A stretch of 64,000 nt of DNA, from contig CM057464.1 in NCBI GenBank assembly GCA_030035585.1, positions 29,467,465 through 29,531,464 on the forward strand. Reading direction: 5' to 3'. The stretch comes from Dugong dugon. Lineage: Eukaryota > Chordata > Mammalia > Sirenia > Dugongidae. This document shows positions 10,220 to 21,623 of this stretch, one piece after another (positions within the stretch are counted from its first letter, which is position 1; the number at the start of each line of letters is the position of its first letter). The translations under genes were made by a program, and so were the position numbers. The notes under the pieces were generated by a model, which saw only the letters and a list, made by a program, of their open reading frames with translations, did no database searches and was not told the DNA's origin.

Positions 10220-13200
10220 TTTTTTTTTTATTGTAGTCAGGTGAAGGTTTACAGAACAAATAGTTTCTCATTAAACAGTCAGTACACATATTGTTTTATG
10301 ACATTGGTTGACAACCCCATGACATGTCAACTCTCTCGCTTCTCGACCTTATTATTATTATTTTCTTTTTGGTGAAAATATACATAGCCAAAGATACACC
10401 ATTACAAAAATTTCCACATGCACAGTTCAGTGACATTGATTACATTCTTCCAGTTGTGTTGCTATTCTCACTTTAGATGAAAGTTTACAGAACAAAATAG
10501 TTTCTCATTACACAGTACACGTTACCCTATAACATTGGTTAACAACCCCACTACATGTCAACACTGTCCTTACTCAACCTTGGGTTCCCTATCACCAGCT
10601 ATCCTGTCCCCTTCTGCCTTCTAGTCCTTGTCCCTGGACTGCTATGCTTCATTAGCCTCATTTGGTTTTATGGGGCTGTCCAATCCCCGGCTGAATGGTA
10701 AACCTCAGAAGTGACTTCACCACTGAGCTAAAAGGGTGTCTGGGAGCCTTACTCTCGGGGTTTCTCCAGTCTCCTTTAGGCCAGTAAATCTGGTCTTTTT
10801 TTTTGTGAGTTAGAATTATGTTCTACATCCTTCTCCAGCTCTGTCCAGAAACCTCTGTTGTGATCCTGGTCAGAGCAGTCAGTGGTGGTATCTGGGCACC
10901 ATCTAGCTTTACTGGACTCAGTCTCGTGGAGGCCTTGGTAGCTGTGGTCCATTAGTCCTTTGGACTAATCTTTTCCTTGTATCCTGTGCTCTTCGTTCTC
11001 CTTTGCTCCTGAAGGGGTGAGACCAGTGGAGTATCTTAGATGACTGCTCTCAGGCTTTTAAGACCCCAGATGCTACTCACCAAGGTAGAATGTAGAACAT
11101 TGTCTTTATAAACTATGTTATGCCAATTGAGCTAGATGTTCCCTGAGACCATAGTCCCCACAGCCCTCTGCCCAGCAATTCAGTCCCTGAGGGAGTTTCG
11201 ATGTGTCTATGGAGCTTCCATGACCTTCCTTGTACAAGTTGTGCTGGTTTCCCCAGTACTGTGTACTGTCTCACCCTTCCCCAAACATACTACTTATCTA
11301 CTGCTTATTTAGTATTTTCCCCACCCCACCCATCCCTTGTAACTAACAAAGATTGTTACATTTTGTGTGTAAACTTTTTCATGGATTTTTACAATAGAGG
11401 TCTCATACAATATTTGTCCTTTTGTGATTGACTTATTTCACTCAGCATAATGTCCTCCAGTTTCATCCATGATATGAGATGCTTCACAGATTCATCATTG
11501 TTCTTTATCTTTGCATAATACTCCGTTGTGTGTATGTACCATAGTTTGTTTATCCATTCATCTGTTGATGGGCATCTAGGCTGTTTCCATGTTTTTGCTA
11601 TTGTGAACAATGCTGCCATGAACATGGGTGTGCATATATCTATTCGTGTGATGGCTCTTATTTCTCTAGGGTATATTCTAAGGAATGGGATTGCTGGATT
11701 GTATGGTGTTTCTATTTCTAGCTTTCTAAGGAAGCGCCATATCGTTTTCCAAAATTGTTGTATCATTTTGCATTCCCACCAGCAGTGCAGAAGAGCTCCT
11801 ATCTCCCCGCAGCCCCTACAACATTTGTTATTTCCAGTGTTTTTGATTCGTGGGAATAATGCTGGGGTGAGATGGTGTCTCATTGTGCTTTTAATTTGCA
11901 TTTCTCTAATGGCTAGTGATCGCGAGCATTTCCTCACGTGTCTGTTGGCCGCTTGAATGTCTTCTTTGGTGAAGTGTCTGTTCATTTCCTTTGCCCATTT
12001 GTTAATAGGATTACTTGTCCTTTTGTTGTAGAGTGTTGGATTTTCTTGTAGATATTAGAGATTAGAACTTTGTCTGAGTTGTACTGCCCAAACTTTTTTT
12101 CCCAGTCTGTAGGTTCTCTTTTGACTCTTTGGTGAAGTCTTTTGAAGAGCATAGGTGTTTGATTTTTAGAAAATCCCTGTTATCTAGCTTATCTTCGGAT
12201 GTTTGTGTGTTGATGGTTATGGTTTGTATTCTGTTAATGCCATGTATTAAGGCCCGAAGTGTTGGTCCTATTTTTTCTTCTATGAACTTTATAGTTTTAG
12301 GCTTTATAGTTAGGTATTTGATCCATTTTGAATTAGTTTTTGTATATGGTGTGAGGTATGGGTCCTGTTTCATTTTTCTGCAGATGGATATCCAGTTTTG
12401 CCAGCACCATTTGTTAAAAAGATTGTCTTTTCCCTAGTTGATGGACTTTGGGCCCTTGTTGAAGATCAGGTGACTGTAGGTGGATAGATTTACATCCGGG
12501 TCCTCAATTCTGTTCCATTGGTCAGTGTATCTGTTGTTGTACCAGTTACCAGGTTGTTTTGACTATCGTAGCCATATACTAGGTTCTGAGGTCAGGTAGT
12601 GTGAGTCCTCGTACTTTATTCTTCTTCTTCAGTAGTGCTTTACTTATTTGGGGATTCTTCCCTTTCCATATAAAGTTAATGATCAGTTTTTCCATCTCTT
12701 TGAAGAATGTTGTTGCTATTTGGATCAGGATTGCATTGTATTTGTAAATTGCTTTGAGTGGAATTGTCATTTTCACAATGTTGAGTCTACCTATCCATGA
12801 GCATGGCATCTTTTTCCATTTATGTAGATCCTTTCAGGTTTCTTGCAGTAGTGTTGTGTAGTTTTCTTTGTATAGGTCTTTTACACTCCTGGTTAGATTT
12901 ATTCCTAAGTATTTTATATTTTTAGGGGCTATTATAAATGGTATTGTTTTCCTGATTTCCTTTTCATTGTTCTCTTTACTGGCGTTTAGGAATCAGACTC
13001 ACTTTTGTATGTTAATCTTGTATCCTGCTACTCTGCTGAATCTTTCTATTAGTTCCAGTAGATTTCTTGTGGAGTCTTTAGGGTTTTCTATGTATAGTAT
13101 CATATCCTCTGCAAACATGGACAGTTTAACTTATTCATTACCAATTTGGATGCCTTTTATTTCTTTTTCTTGCCTTATTGCTCTAGCTAGAACTTCCAGC

Positions 13201-13975
13201 ACAATGTTAAATAGGAGTGGTGATAAAGGGCATCCTTGTCGTGTTCCTGTTTTCAAGTGGAGTGTTTTCAGCCTCTCTCCATTAAGAATGATGTTGGTGG
13301 TTGGTTTTGCATAGATGCCCTTTATTATGTTGAGAAATTTCCCTTCTATACCTATTTTATTGAGAATTTTTTTTTTCAGGAATGGGTATTGGACTTTGTC
13401 AAACGTCTTCTCCCTCAATTGAGATGATCATGTGATTCTTTTCTTTCCTTTTATTTCTGTGGTGGATTACGTTGATTGATATTCTAATGTTGAACCATCC
13501 TTGCATAGCTGGTATGAATCCTACTTGGTTGTGGTGTATTATTTTTTTGATATGATGCTGAATTCTATTGGCTAGAAGTTTGTTAAGAATTTTTGCATCT
13601 ATATTCATGAGAGATATTGGCCTGTAATTTTCTTTTTTTGTGGCATCTTTGCCTGGTTTTGGTATCAAGGTTATGCTGGCTTCATAGAATTAATTAGGAA
13701 GCATTGCTTCCTTTTCTATGCTCTGAAATAGCTTGAGTATTACTGGTACAAGCTCTTCTCTGAATGTTTAGTAGAATTTTCCAGTGAAGCCATCTGGGCC
13801 AGGGCTTTTTTTGGTTGGGAGTTTTTTTTTTTATTACCTTTTCAATCTCTTCTCTTGTTATGGGTCTGTTCAGATATTCAGCATCACTTTGTTGTAGTTT
13901 GGGTAGGCTGTGTGTTTCTAGAAATTTATCCATTTCCTCTAGGTTTTCAAATTTGTTGGAGTACAGTTTTTCATA
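10220..13975 (-). mobile_element. Young L1, 5'-truncated, antisense
   Basis: Begins with a T-run (antisense of the poly(A) tail), followed by the complete 1.16-kb 3' UTR (10231-11388) and the last two thirds of ORF2. It stops abruptly at 13975 inside ORF2, the usual result of incomplete reverse transcription. The flanks 'agtatcgtattatttt' (10200-10215) and 'ggtattgtagtttta' (13976-13990) look like a decayed target duplication, and the ancient L1 resumes beyond both. Confidence 0.9.
11389..13975 (-). pseudogene. L1 ORF2 fragment (reverse transcriptase to C-terminus), broken
   Basis: This encodes the remains of the L1 endonuclease/reverse transcriptase from about residue 430 of a usual 1260-1270 to the stop at 11389-11391. 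The endonuclease domain is missing. The RT region is recognisable: the 'GFIPAMQGW' and '[17 protein letters not shown]' blocks are readable. The active-site motif reads Phe-Ala-Glu-Asp instead of Phe-Ala-Asp-Asp, so a catalytic aspartate is lost. The C-terminal Cys/His segment ('[18 protein letters not shown]') is still present. Several frameshifts and stops split the frame, for example near 13418, 13690 and 12400. It cannot make a working enzyme. It shares a near-identical inverted tract with the L1 at 14541-21393. Confidence 0.9.
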
Positions 13976-14145
13976 GGTATTGTAGTTTTAAAATCTGGTA
14001 CACATATGTTCATTGTTAGTATATAGCAATACAATTTATTTTTGTGTGCTTATCTTGTATCCTATGACACTGCCAAACTCATTTATTAGTTCTATAAGGT
14101 TTTGGGATTTTCTACATAGGCAATTATGTCATCTGCAGATAAAAA

Positions 14146-14360
14146 AATAAAAATAAAACCAGTTTTTTTCCAAATCTGATTCATAGGAACCCAGTGTGTG
14201 TCAGAGTAGAGCTGTACTCTACAGAGTTTTCAATGGCTGATTATTTGGAAGCAGATCATCATGGTTTTCTTTAAAGGCACCTCTGGATGGACTCAAACCT
14301 CCAACCTTTCAGTTAGCAGCTGATCATATTGACTGTTTTCACTACCCAGGAACCACCATT
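14146..14360 (-). mobile_element. AfroSINE, diverged
   Basis: Antisense copy with an A-rich tail (14146-14160), 'tctgattcataggaaccc' tail region, central 'ggaagcagatcatcatgg' block and decayed head. It lies within the ancient antisense L1, which continues on both sides. Confidence 0.8.
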
Positions 14361-14540
14361 TCAAATGGGGAGGTTTTTATTTTTCTCTTTTAAATGTGTA
14401 TGCCTTATTTTTCCTTGCCTTATAGTACTGGCCAGAGCTTCTAGCACCGTAGAATAAGAGTGGTGAGAGTAGACATCTTGATTTTCTCTGACTCTTTCAG
14501 GGAGAACACTCAGTCTTTCACCATTAAGAACAGTGGTACC

Positions 14541-14908
14541 GAGAGTTCCAGCAAGATGGCACTCTAGGCAGAAGCACCACGCCGTCCCTCCACAGCAAAG
14601 ATCTGAAAAACTAAGCCAAACAGAGAATGCAGCAATCCTGAAACCCTAGAACATCAAATGAAGAGATAAAGAACTCAGCCAAGCACCAAATGGAGTGAGA
14701 ATACTGACAGAGAACAGAGAGCGAGGAGAGATTCATGCAGAGGTCCCCTACCAGCTAACGCAGCACGGATCCACCATCTTGGACTCCTATCGGAGACCAG
14801 CAAACGGGGGTACAAAAAAGAAGCCTCACGGAGCGTCCAGTGGGAGACAAAACAGCTGGGACAAAACAAACAAATCTAAAATCAATAAACGAGAGAAATA
14901 ACTACTGA
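14541..14908 (+). promoter_or_regulatory. L1 5' UTR/promoter, internally altered
   Basis: The first 12-20 bases contain CAAGATGGC, a YY1-type site at the place where human L1 also has one that sets the transcription start. A second, inverted copy (CCACCATCTTGG) lies near 14770-14781. Compared with the 560-base 5' UTR at 44323-44882, this one is about 190 bases shorter, with unrelated sequence at roughly 14811-14875. Confidence 0.65.
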
Positions 14909-15941
14909 ATGCCCCGAAAACAGCAAACAATATCAAAACATTTACAAAAACAGTACAGGATGGTTCCAGTAGGCATCCAAATTAAAACACCAGATGACTC
15001 TCCTGTGGAAGAAAATGCACTAGAAGTACCTGATAGGGAATTCAAATCTCTAATACTCGGAATTTTCCAAGAACTGTGGCAAAAAGCTGACAAACATGAG
15101 GAAAAAATAGACAAATTCATGGAAAATACAGACAAAAAATTGGAATAATTCAGGAAGACGATGCAGGAACAAAATGCCAAAATAAATTCACAACTAGAAA
15201 TTATACAAAAACAACAATTAGAAATCCAAAGGATAAACAAGATTTCAGAAATGGGTGATGTCATAAAAGGGCTGAGAAGCAGATTTGGAAGAAAGGATCA
15301 GTGGAACTGAAGACAAACACTTGGATACAACTCTGTTTCAGGAAAACTCAGAAAAAAAAAAAACAAAGAAAAATGAAGAGACCCTGAGAGTTATGTGGGA
15401 CACATTTAAAAGCAAAAATTCACGAGTGAGGCATTCCAGAACAGGGGAGAAAACAGAAAACACAGAGAGGATCATTGAGGAACTGCTGACAGAAAACTTC
15501 CACAATATTATGAAACATGAAAAGCTGGCCATCCAAGAAGCTCAACGAACCCCATATAGAAGAGACCCCCCAAAAAATCACCAAGGCATATCATATTCAC
15601 ACTTGCCAAAACCAAAGACAAAGACTACTGAGAGCAGCTCGTGAAAAACAAGAAGTCACATACAGAGGAAAAACAATAAGACTAAGCTCAGATTATTCGG
15701 CAGAAACCATGCAGGCAAGAAAGCAGTGGGATGACATATATAAAATCTTGAAAGAAAAGAATTGTCAGCCAAGAATAAAATATCCTGCAAAACTCTCGTT
15801 CAAATTTGATGGTGAAATTAGGTCATTTCCTGATAAACAGAAACTAAGGGAATATGTAAAATCAAACCAAACTTACAAGAATTATTAAAGGGATTTCTTC
15901 AATCTGAGGAAAAACAGCTTCAGCCCACAGGCAGAACCTAG
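14909..15941 (+). pseudogene. L1 ORF1 (RNA-binding protein), broken
   Basis: ORF1 encodes the L1 RNA-binding, nucleic-acid chaperone protein that trimerises through a coiled coil. The start ATG at 14909 opens the same N-terminus (MPRKQQTISKHLQKQ) as the intact ORF1 at 43273-44322. The frame stops after 79 codons (TAA at 15146-15148, where the intact copy has a Glu codon). Later frameshifts near 15285, 15520 and 15640 split the coiled-coil, RRM and C-terminal parts. The stop of the family frame is at 15939-15941. The L1 at 56720-64000 carries a stop at the same codon. Confidence 0.9.
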
Positions 15942-16372
15942 GACGCAGGATCGTATGAGCCGGATACCAAACTAGGAAATGAACTCTCAAGGAATATCCA
16001 AAACCAAAAGAAATACAACAGGGAATCAGAGCAGTCAAACGATGGATGACAACAACATCAAAACAATGAAAGAGGGAATAAACAGCATAGGTATAGAACC
16101 TTCTAATGGAGAGGAAGGCAAGGCGATACCAAGTAAGGGTAGACTGTTTCAAACTTAGAAAGATAAGGGTAAAATTCATGGTAACCACAAAGAAAGTTAA
16201 CAAACTGACTCATAAAAATAAAGATGAAAAACATTAAGTCTCAGCAAAAACAAAACCTATAAAAACAAAAGAAATGAAAAAAAAAGTCCACAAACAGAAG
16301 TAACTCAGCACAAGAGAGTAAGAAGAACAAGGAGCACTTCAGCACCAGAAAAAAAAAAAAAAGCACTACAAA

Positions 16373-19300
16373 CTGACAGCAACAAACTCACACCTATCAA
16401 TAATTACACTGAATGTAAATGGACTCGATGCACCCATAAACAGATGGAGAGTGACAGAATCGATAAGAAAACAGGATCCATCAATATGCTGTCTACAAGA
16501 GACACACCTTAGAAACAACAATGTGAATTTATTAAAAGTCAAAGGTTGGAAAAAAATATATCCAGCTAACAACTACCATAAAAGACCAGGACTGGCAATT
16601 CTAATCTCAGATAAAATAGACTTCAAAATAAAATCTACCATAAAAGACAAAGAAGGACACTATATAATGGTTAAGGGGATTATCTGTCATGAAGACATAA
16701 CCATAACAGACATCTACGCACCCAATGACAGGGCTCTAAAATACATAAAACAAACTCTAACAACACTGAAGAGAAATCTACAGTTCCACAATAATAGTAG
16801 GAGACTTCAACACACCACTCTCAGTAAAGGACAGAACAACTAAGAAGAAACTCAGCAAAGATACAGAAGACCTAAAGGGCACAATCTGCCAACTTGATCT
16901 CATAGACATATATAGAGCACTCCATCCAACTGCTGCAAAGTACACATTCTTTTCCAATGCACATGGAACGTTCTCCAAAATAGACCACATCTTAGCCCAC
17001 AGAGCAATCCTCAACAAGATCCAAAATGCTGAGATAATTCAAAGTATCTTCTCTGACCACAATGCCATCAAGGTAGAAATTAACACTAGAAAGAGCAAGG
17101 AAAAAAAAATCAACTACATGGAAACTGAATAATACCCTGCTTACACATCAGTGGGTAATAGAAGAAATCAGAGATGGAATCAAAAAATTCCTAGAATCAA
17201 ATGAAAATGAAAACACATCATACCAAAACCTTTGGGACACAGCAAAGGCAGTCCTCAGAGGACAATTTATAGCAATAGATGCACATATCAAAAAAGAAGG
17301 AAGGGACAAAATCAAAACATTAACTATAGAACTCAAACAAATAGAAAGAGAACAGCAAAAAAAGCCCACAACCACAGGAAGAAAGGAAATAGTAAACATC
17401 AGAGCAGAAATAAATGAAATAGAGACCAGAAAAACAATAGAAAACATCAACAAAACCAAACGTTGGTTCCTTGAAAGAATCAACAAAATCAACAAACCAC
17501 TGGCCAGAGTGACAAAAGAAAAACAGGAGAGGACACAAATAACCCAAATAAGAAATGAAATGTGGGACATTACAACAGACCCAACTGAAATAAAAAGGAT
17601 TATAACAGAATATTATGAAAAACTATACTCCAATAAATTTGAAAACCTAGAGGAAATGGATAAATTTCTAGAAACACACAGCCTACCCAAACTACAACAA
17701 AGTGATGCTGAAAATCTGCACAGACCCGTAATAAGAGAAGAGATTTAAAAGGTAATAAAAAAACTCCCAACCAAAAAAAGCCCTGGCCCAGATGGCTTCA
17801 CTGGAAAATTCTACTAAACATTCAGAGAAGAGCTTGTACCAGTAATACTCAAGCTATTTCAGAGCATAGAAAAGGAAGCAATACTTCCTAATTAATTCTA
17901 TGAAGCCAGCATAACCTTGATACCAAAACCAGGCAAAGATGCCACAAAAAAAGAAAATTACAGGCCAATATCTCTCATGAATATAGATGCAAAAATTCTT
18001 AACAAACTTCTAGCCAATAGAATTCAGCATCATATCAAAAAAATAATACACCACAACCAAGTAGGATTCATACCAGCTATGCAAGGATGGTTCAACATTA
18101 GAATATCAATCAACGTAATCCACCACAGAAATAAAAGGAAAGAAAAGAATCACATGATCATCTCAATTGAGGGAGAAGACGTTTGACAAAGTCCAATACC
18201 CATTCCTGAAAAAAAAAATTCTCAATAAAATAGGTATAGAAGGGAAATTTCTCAACATAATAAAGGGCATCTATGCAAAACCAACCACCAACATCATTCT
18301 TAATGGAGAGAGGCTGAAAACACTCCACTTGAAAACAGGAATACGACAAGGATGCCCTTTATCACTACTCCTATTTAACATTGTGCTGGAAGTTCTAGGT
18401 AGAGCAATAAGGCAAGAAAAAGAAATAAACGGCATCAAAATTGGTAATAAAGAAGTTAAACTGTCCATGTTTGCGGAGGATATGATACTATACATAGAAA
18501 ACCCTAAAGACTCCACAAGAAATCTACTGGAACTAATAGAAAGATTCAGCAAAGTAGCAGGATACAAGATAAACATTCAAAAATCAGTTGGATTCCTATA
18601 CACCAGTAAGGAGAACGGCGAAAAGGAAATCAGGAAATCAATACCATTTTCAATAGCCCCTAAAAAGATAAAATATTTAGGAATAAATCTGACCAGGGAT
18701 GTAAAAGACCTATACAAAGAAAACTATAAAACACTACTGCATGAAACCCAAAGGGATCTACATAAATGTAAAAACATACCATGCTCATGGATAGGTAGAC
18801 TCAACATTGTGAAAATGGCATTTCTACCCAAAGCAATTTACAAATACAATGCAATCCCGATCCAAATAGCAACAACATTCTTCAAAGAGATGGAAAAACT
18901 AATCATTAACTTTATATGGAAAGGGAAGAAGCCCCGAATAAGTAAAGCACTACTGAAGAAGAAGCATAAAGTTGGAGGACTCACACTACCTGACTTCAGA
19001 ACCTACTATACAGCTATAGTAGTCAATACAGCCTGGTACTGGTATAACGACAGGTACATTGACCAATGGAACAGAATTGAGAACCCAGATGTAAATCCAT
19101 CCACCTACGGTCACCTGATCTTTGACAAGAGCCCAAAGTCCATCATATGGGTAAAAGACAGTCTTTTTAAAAACAAACGGTGCTGGCAAAACTGGATATC
19201 CATTTGCAAAAAAATGAAACAGGACCCGTAACTCACACCATATACAAAAACTACTTCAAAATGGATCAAAGACCTTAATATAAAGCCTAAAACTATAAAG

Positions 19301-20200
19301 TTCATATAAGAAAAAATAGGACCAACACTTCAGGCCTTAATACATGGCATTAACAGGATACATACCATAACCATCAACGCACAAAACCCAACAGATAAGC
19401 TAGATAACTGGGATCTTCTAAGAATCAAACACCTATACTCTTCAAAAGACTTCACCAAAAGAGTCAAAAGAGAACCTACAGACTGGGAAAAAATTTTTGG
19501 ACAGTACAAGTCAGGCAAAGGTCTAATCTGTAAAATCTACAAGAAAATCCAACACCTCTACAACAAAACGACAAATAATCCAGTTAAAAAATGGGCAAAG
19601 GAAATGAACAGACACTTCACCAAAGAAGACATTCAAATGGCCAACAGACACATGAGGAAATGCTCGCGATCACTAGCCATTAGAGAAATGCAAATTAAAA
19701 CCACAATGAGATACCATCTCACCCCGGCATTACCGGCACGAATCAGAAACACTGGAAATAACAAATGTTGAAGGGGCTGCGGGGAGATGGGAACTCTTAT
19801 GCACTGCTGGTGGGAATGCAAAATGATACAAACATTTTCGAAAATGATATGGCTCTTCCTCAGAAAGCTAGAAATAGACATACCATTCGATCCAGCAATC
19901 CCACTCCTAGGAATATATCCTAGAGAAATAAGAGTCGTCACTCGAATAGACATATGCACACCTGTGTTCATGGCAGCATTGTTAGCAATAGCAAAAGGAT
20001 GGAAACAACGTAGGTGCCCATCAACAGATGAATGGATAAACAAACTATGGTACATACACACAATGGAGTACTATGCAACGAGAAAGAACAACAATGAATC
20101 TGTGAACCATCTCATAACATGGATGAAACTGGAGGACATTATGCTGAGTGAAATAAGTCAATCACAAAAGGACAAATATTGTATGAGACCTCTATTGTAA
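16373..20200 (+). pseudogene. L1 ORF2 (endonuclease/reverse transcriptase), broken
   Basis: This is the full span of L1 ORF2: apurinic-type endonuclease at the N-terminus ('[10 protein letters not shown]' near 16490, 'APND' near 16720), reverse transcriptase in the middle, and Cys-rich C-terminus ('HCWWEC' near 19805). The start codon is lost: where the 42841 copy has ATG, this has CTG (16373-16375). The RT active site reads Phe-Ala-Glu-Asp (near 18471-18482) instead of Phe-Ala-Asp-Asp. Frameshifts and stops cut it into pieces; the longest open stretch is 354 codons at 18167-19231. The stop TAA is at 20198-20200. It cannot work. Confidence 0.93.
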
Positions 20201-21380
20201 AAACCCATGAAAAATTTCTCACTCAAAATGTAACAATCTTTGTTGTTTACCATGGATGGGAGTGGTGGGTGGAGGAAATACTAAATAGGCTATAGATAAG
20301 TGGTATCTTGGGTGAAGGGTGAGACAGTACACAATACAGGGGAAACTAGCACAACCTGTCCAAGGAAAGGTCATGGAAGCCCCATAGACACATCCAAACT
20401 CCCTGAGGGACTGAATTGCTGGGCGGAGGGCTCTGGGTACCATGGTCTCTGGGAACTTCTAGCTCAATTGTTATGACACAGCTTATAAAGACAATGCTCT
20501 TCATTCTACCTTGGTGAGTAGTGTCTGGGGTCTTAAAAGCCTGTGAGCAGCCATCTAAGATACTCCACTGGTGTCATCCCGTCGGGAGCAAGGGATAATG
20601 AGGAGAACAGGATAGAAGGAAAAGATTAGTCCAAAGGACTAATTGTCCACAGCTACCAAGGCCTCCACCAGACTGAGTCTAGTATAGCTAGATGGTACCC
20701 GGCTACCACCACTGACTGTTCTGACCAGGATCATAACAGAGGGTTCTGGACAGAGCTGGAGAAGGATGTAGAGCAGAATTCTAACTCACAAAAAAAAAAA
20801 AAAAGAGAGACCAGATTTACTGGCCTAAAGGAGACTGGAGAAACCTCGAGAGTATGGCCCCCAGATACCCTTTTAGCTCAGTGGTGAAGTTACCTCCGAG
20901 GTTCACTGTTCAGCCAGGGAGAGGATAGCCCCGTAAAACCAAGTGAGACTAACGAGGTACAGGAGTCCAGTGACAAGGGTCAGAAGGCAGAAGGGAACAA
21001 GGAAGCTGGTGATAGGGAACACAAGGTTGAGTAAGGATATTGTTGATGTGTTGTGTGATTGTTAACAATTGTCATAGGGCAACATTTGTAGTAACTGTTA
21101 AATGAGAAACTATTTCATTCTGTAAGCCTTCATCTTAAGTGAGAATAACAGCCAATTGGAAGAGCGTAGTCAATGTCACTGAACTGTGTATGTAGAAATT
21201 TTTGAAATGGTGTATCTTTGGCTATGTGCATTTTCGCCAAAAAAAAAAAAAGAAAGGTTGAGAATTTAGAGGGTTAATATTTTGTGGGGTTGTTAACCAA
21301 TGTCATAAAACAACATGTGTACTATGTTTTCATGAGAAACTATTTGTTCTGTAAGCCTTCACCTGAAGTACAATAAAATA
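20201..21380 (+). other. L1 3' UTR (1.18 kb), modular
   Basis: Unusually long for a mammalian L1. From 5' to 3' it has a G-rich tract (20254-20273), about 800 bases of unique UTR, terminal-like block A (about 21057-21142), an L1-type end 'gtcaatgtcactgaactg' to 'ttttcgccaaaaaaaaaaaa' (21168-21251), and terminal-like block B (about 21286-21373). Blocks A and B are imperfect direct repeats of about 85 bases. The same layout occurs in the other copies. Confidence 0.8.
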
Positions 21381-21623
21381 TTTTTTAAAAAAAAAGAATA
21401 GTGGTACCATTAGGTGTTTTGTAAATGCTGTTTATATCATGAATGGATGGTGAATTTTGTCAATTGTTTTTTCAGATCAATTGACCATGTGATTTTTCTA
21501 ATTTATCCTGCTAATGTGGTGGATTACATGAATTGATTTTCAAACATTGAACCTGCCTGTACCCCTGGAATAAAAATCACTTGGTTATGGTCTTGAATAA
21601 ACTTCACTTGGTCATGATGTATA

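Larger units (their letters stand above)
14541..21393 (+). mobile_element. Full-length young L1 with 15-bp target duplication
   Basis: Complete L1 of 6.85 kb: 5' UTR 14541-14908, ORF1 14909-15941, a 431-bp inter-ORF spacer, ORF2 16373-20200, 3' UTR 20201-21380 and an A-rich tail. Flanking repeats AAGAACAGTGGTACC (14526-14540) and AAGAATAGTGGTACC (21394-21408) differ by one base. It starts GAGAGTTCCAGCAAGATGGC, matching the 5' end of the L1 ending at 44882. Both ORFs are broken, so it is not active. Confidence 0.95.
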
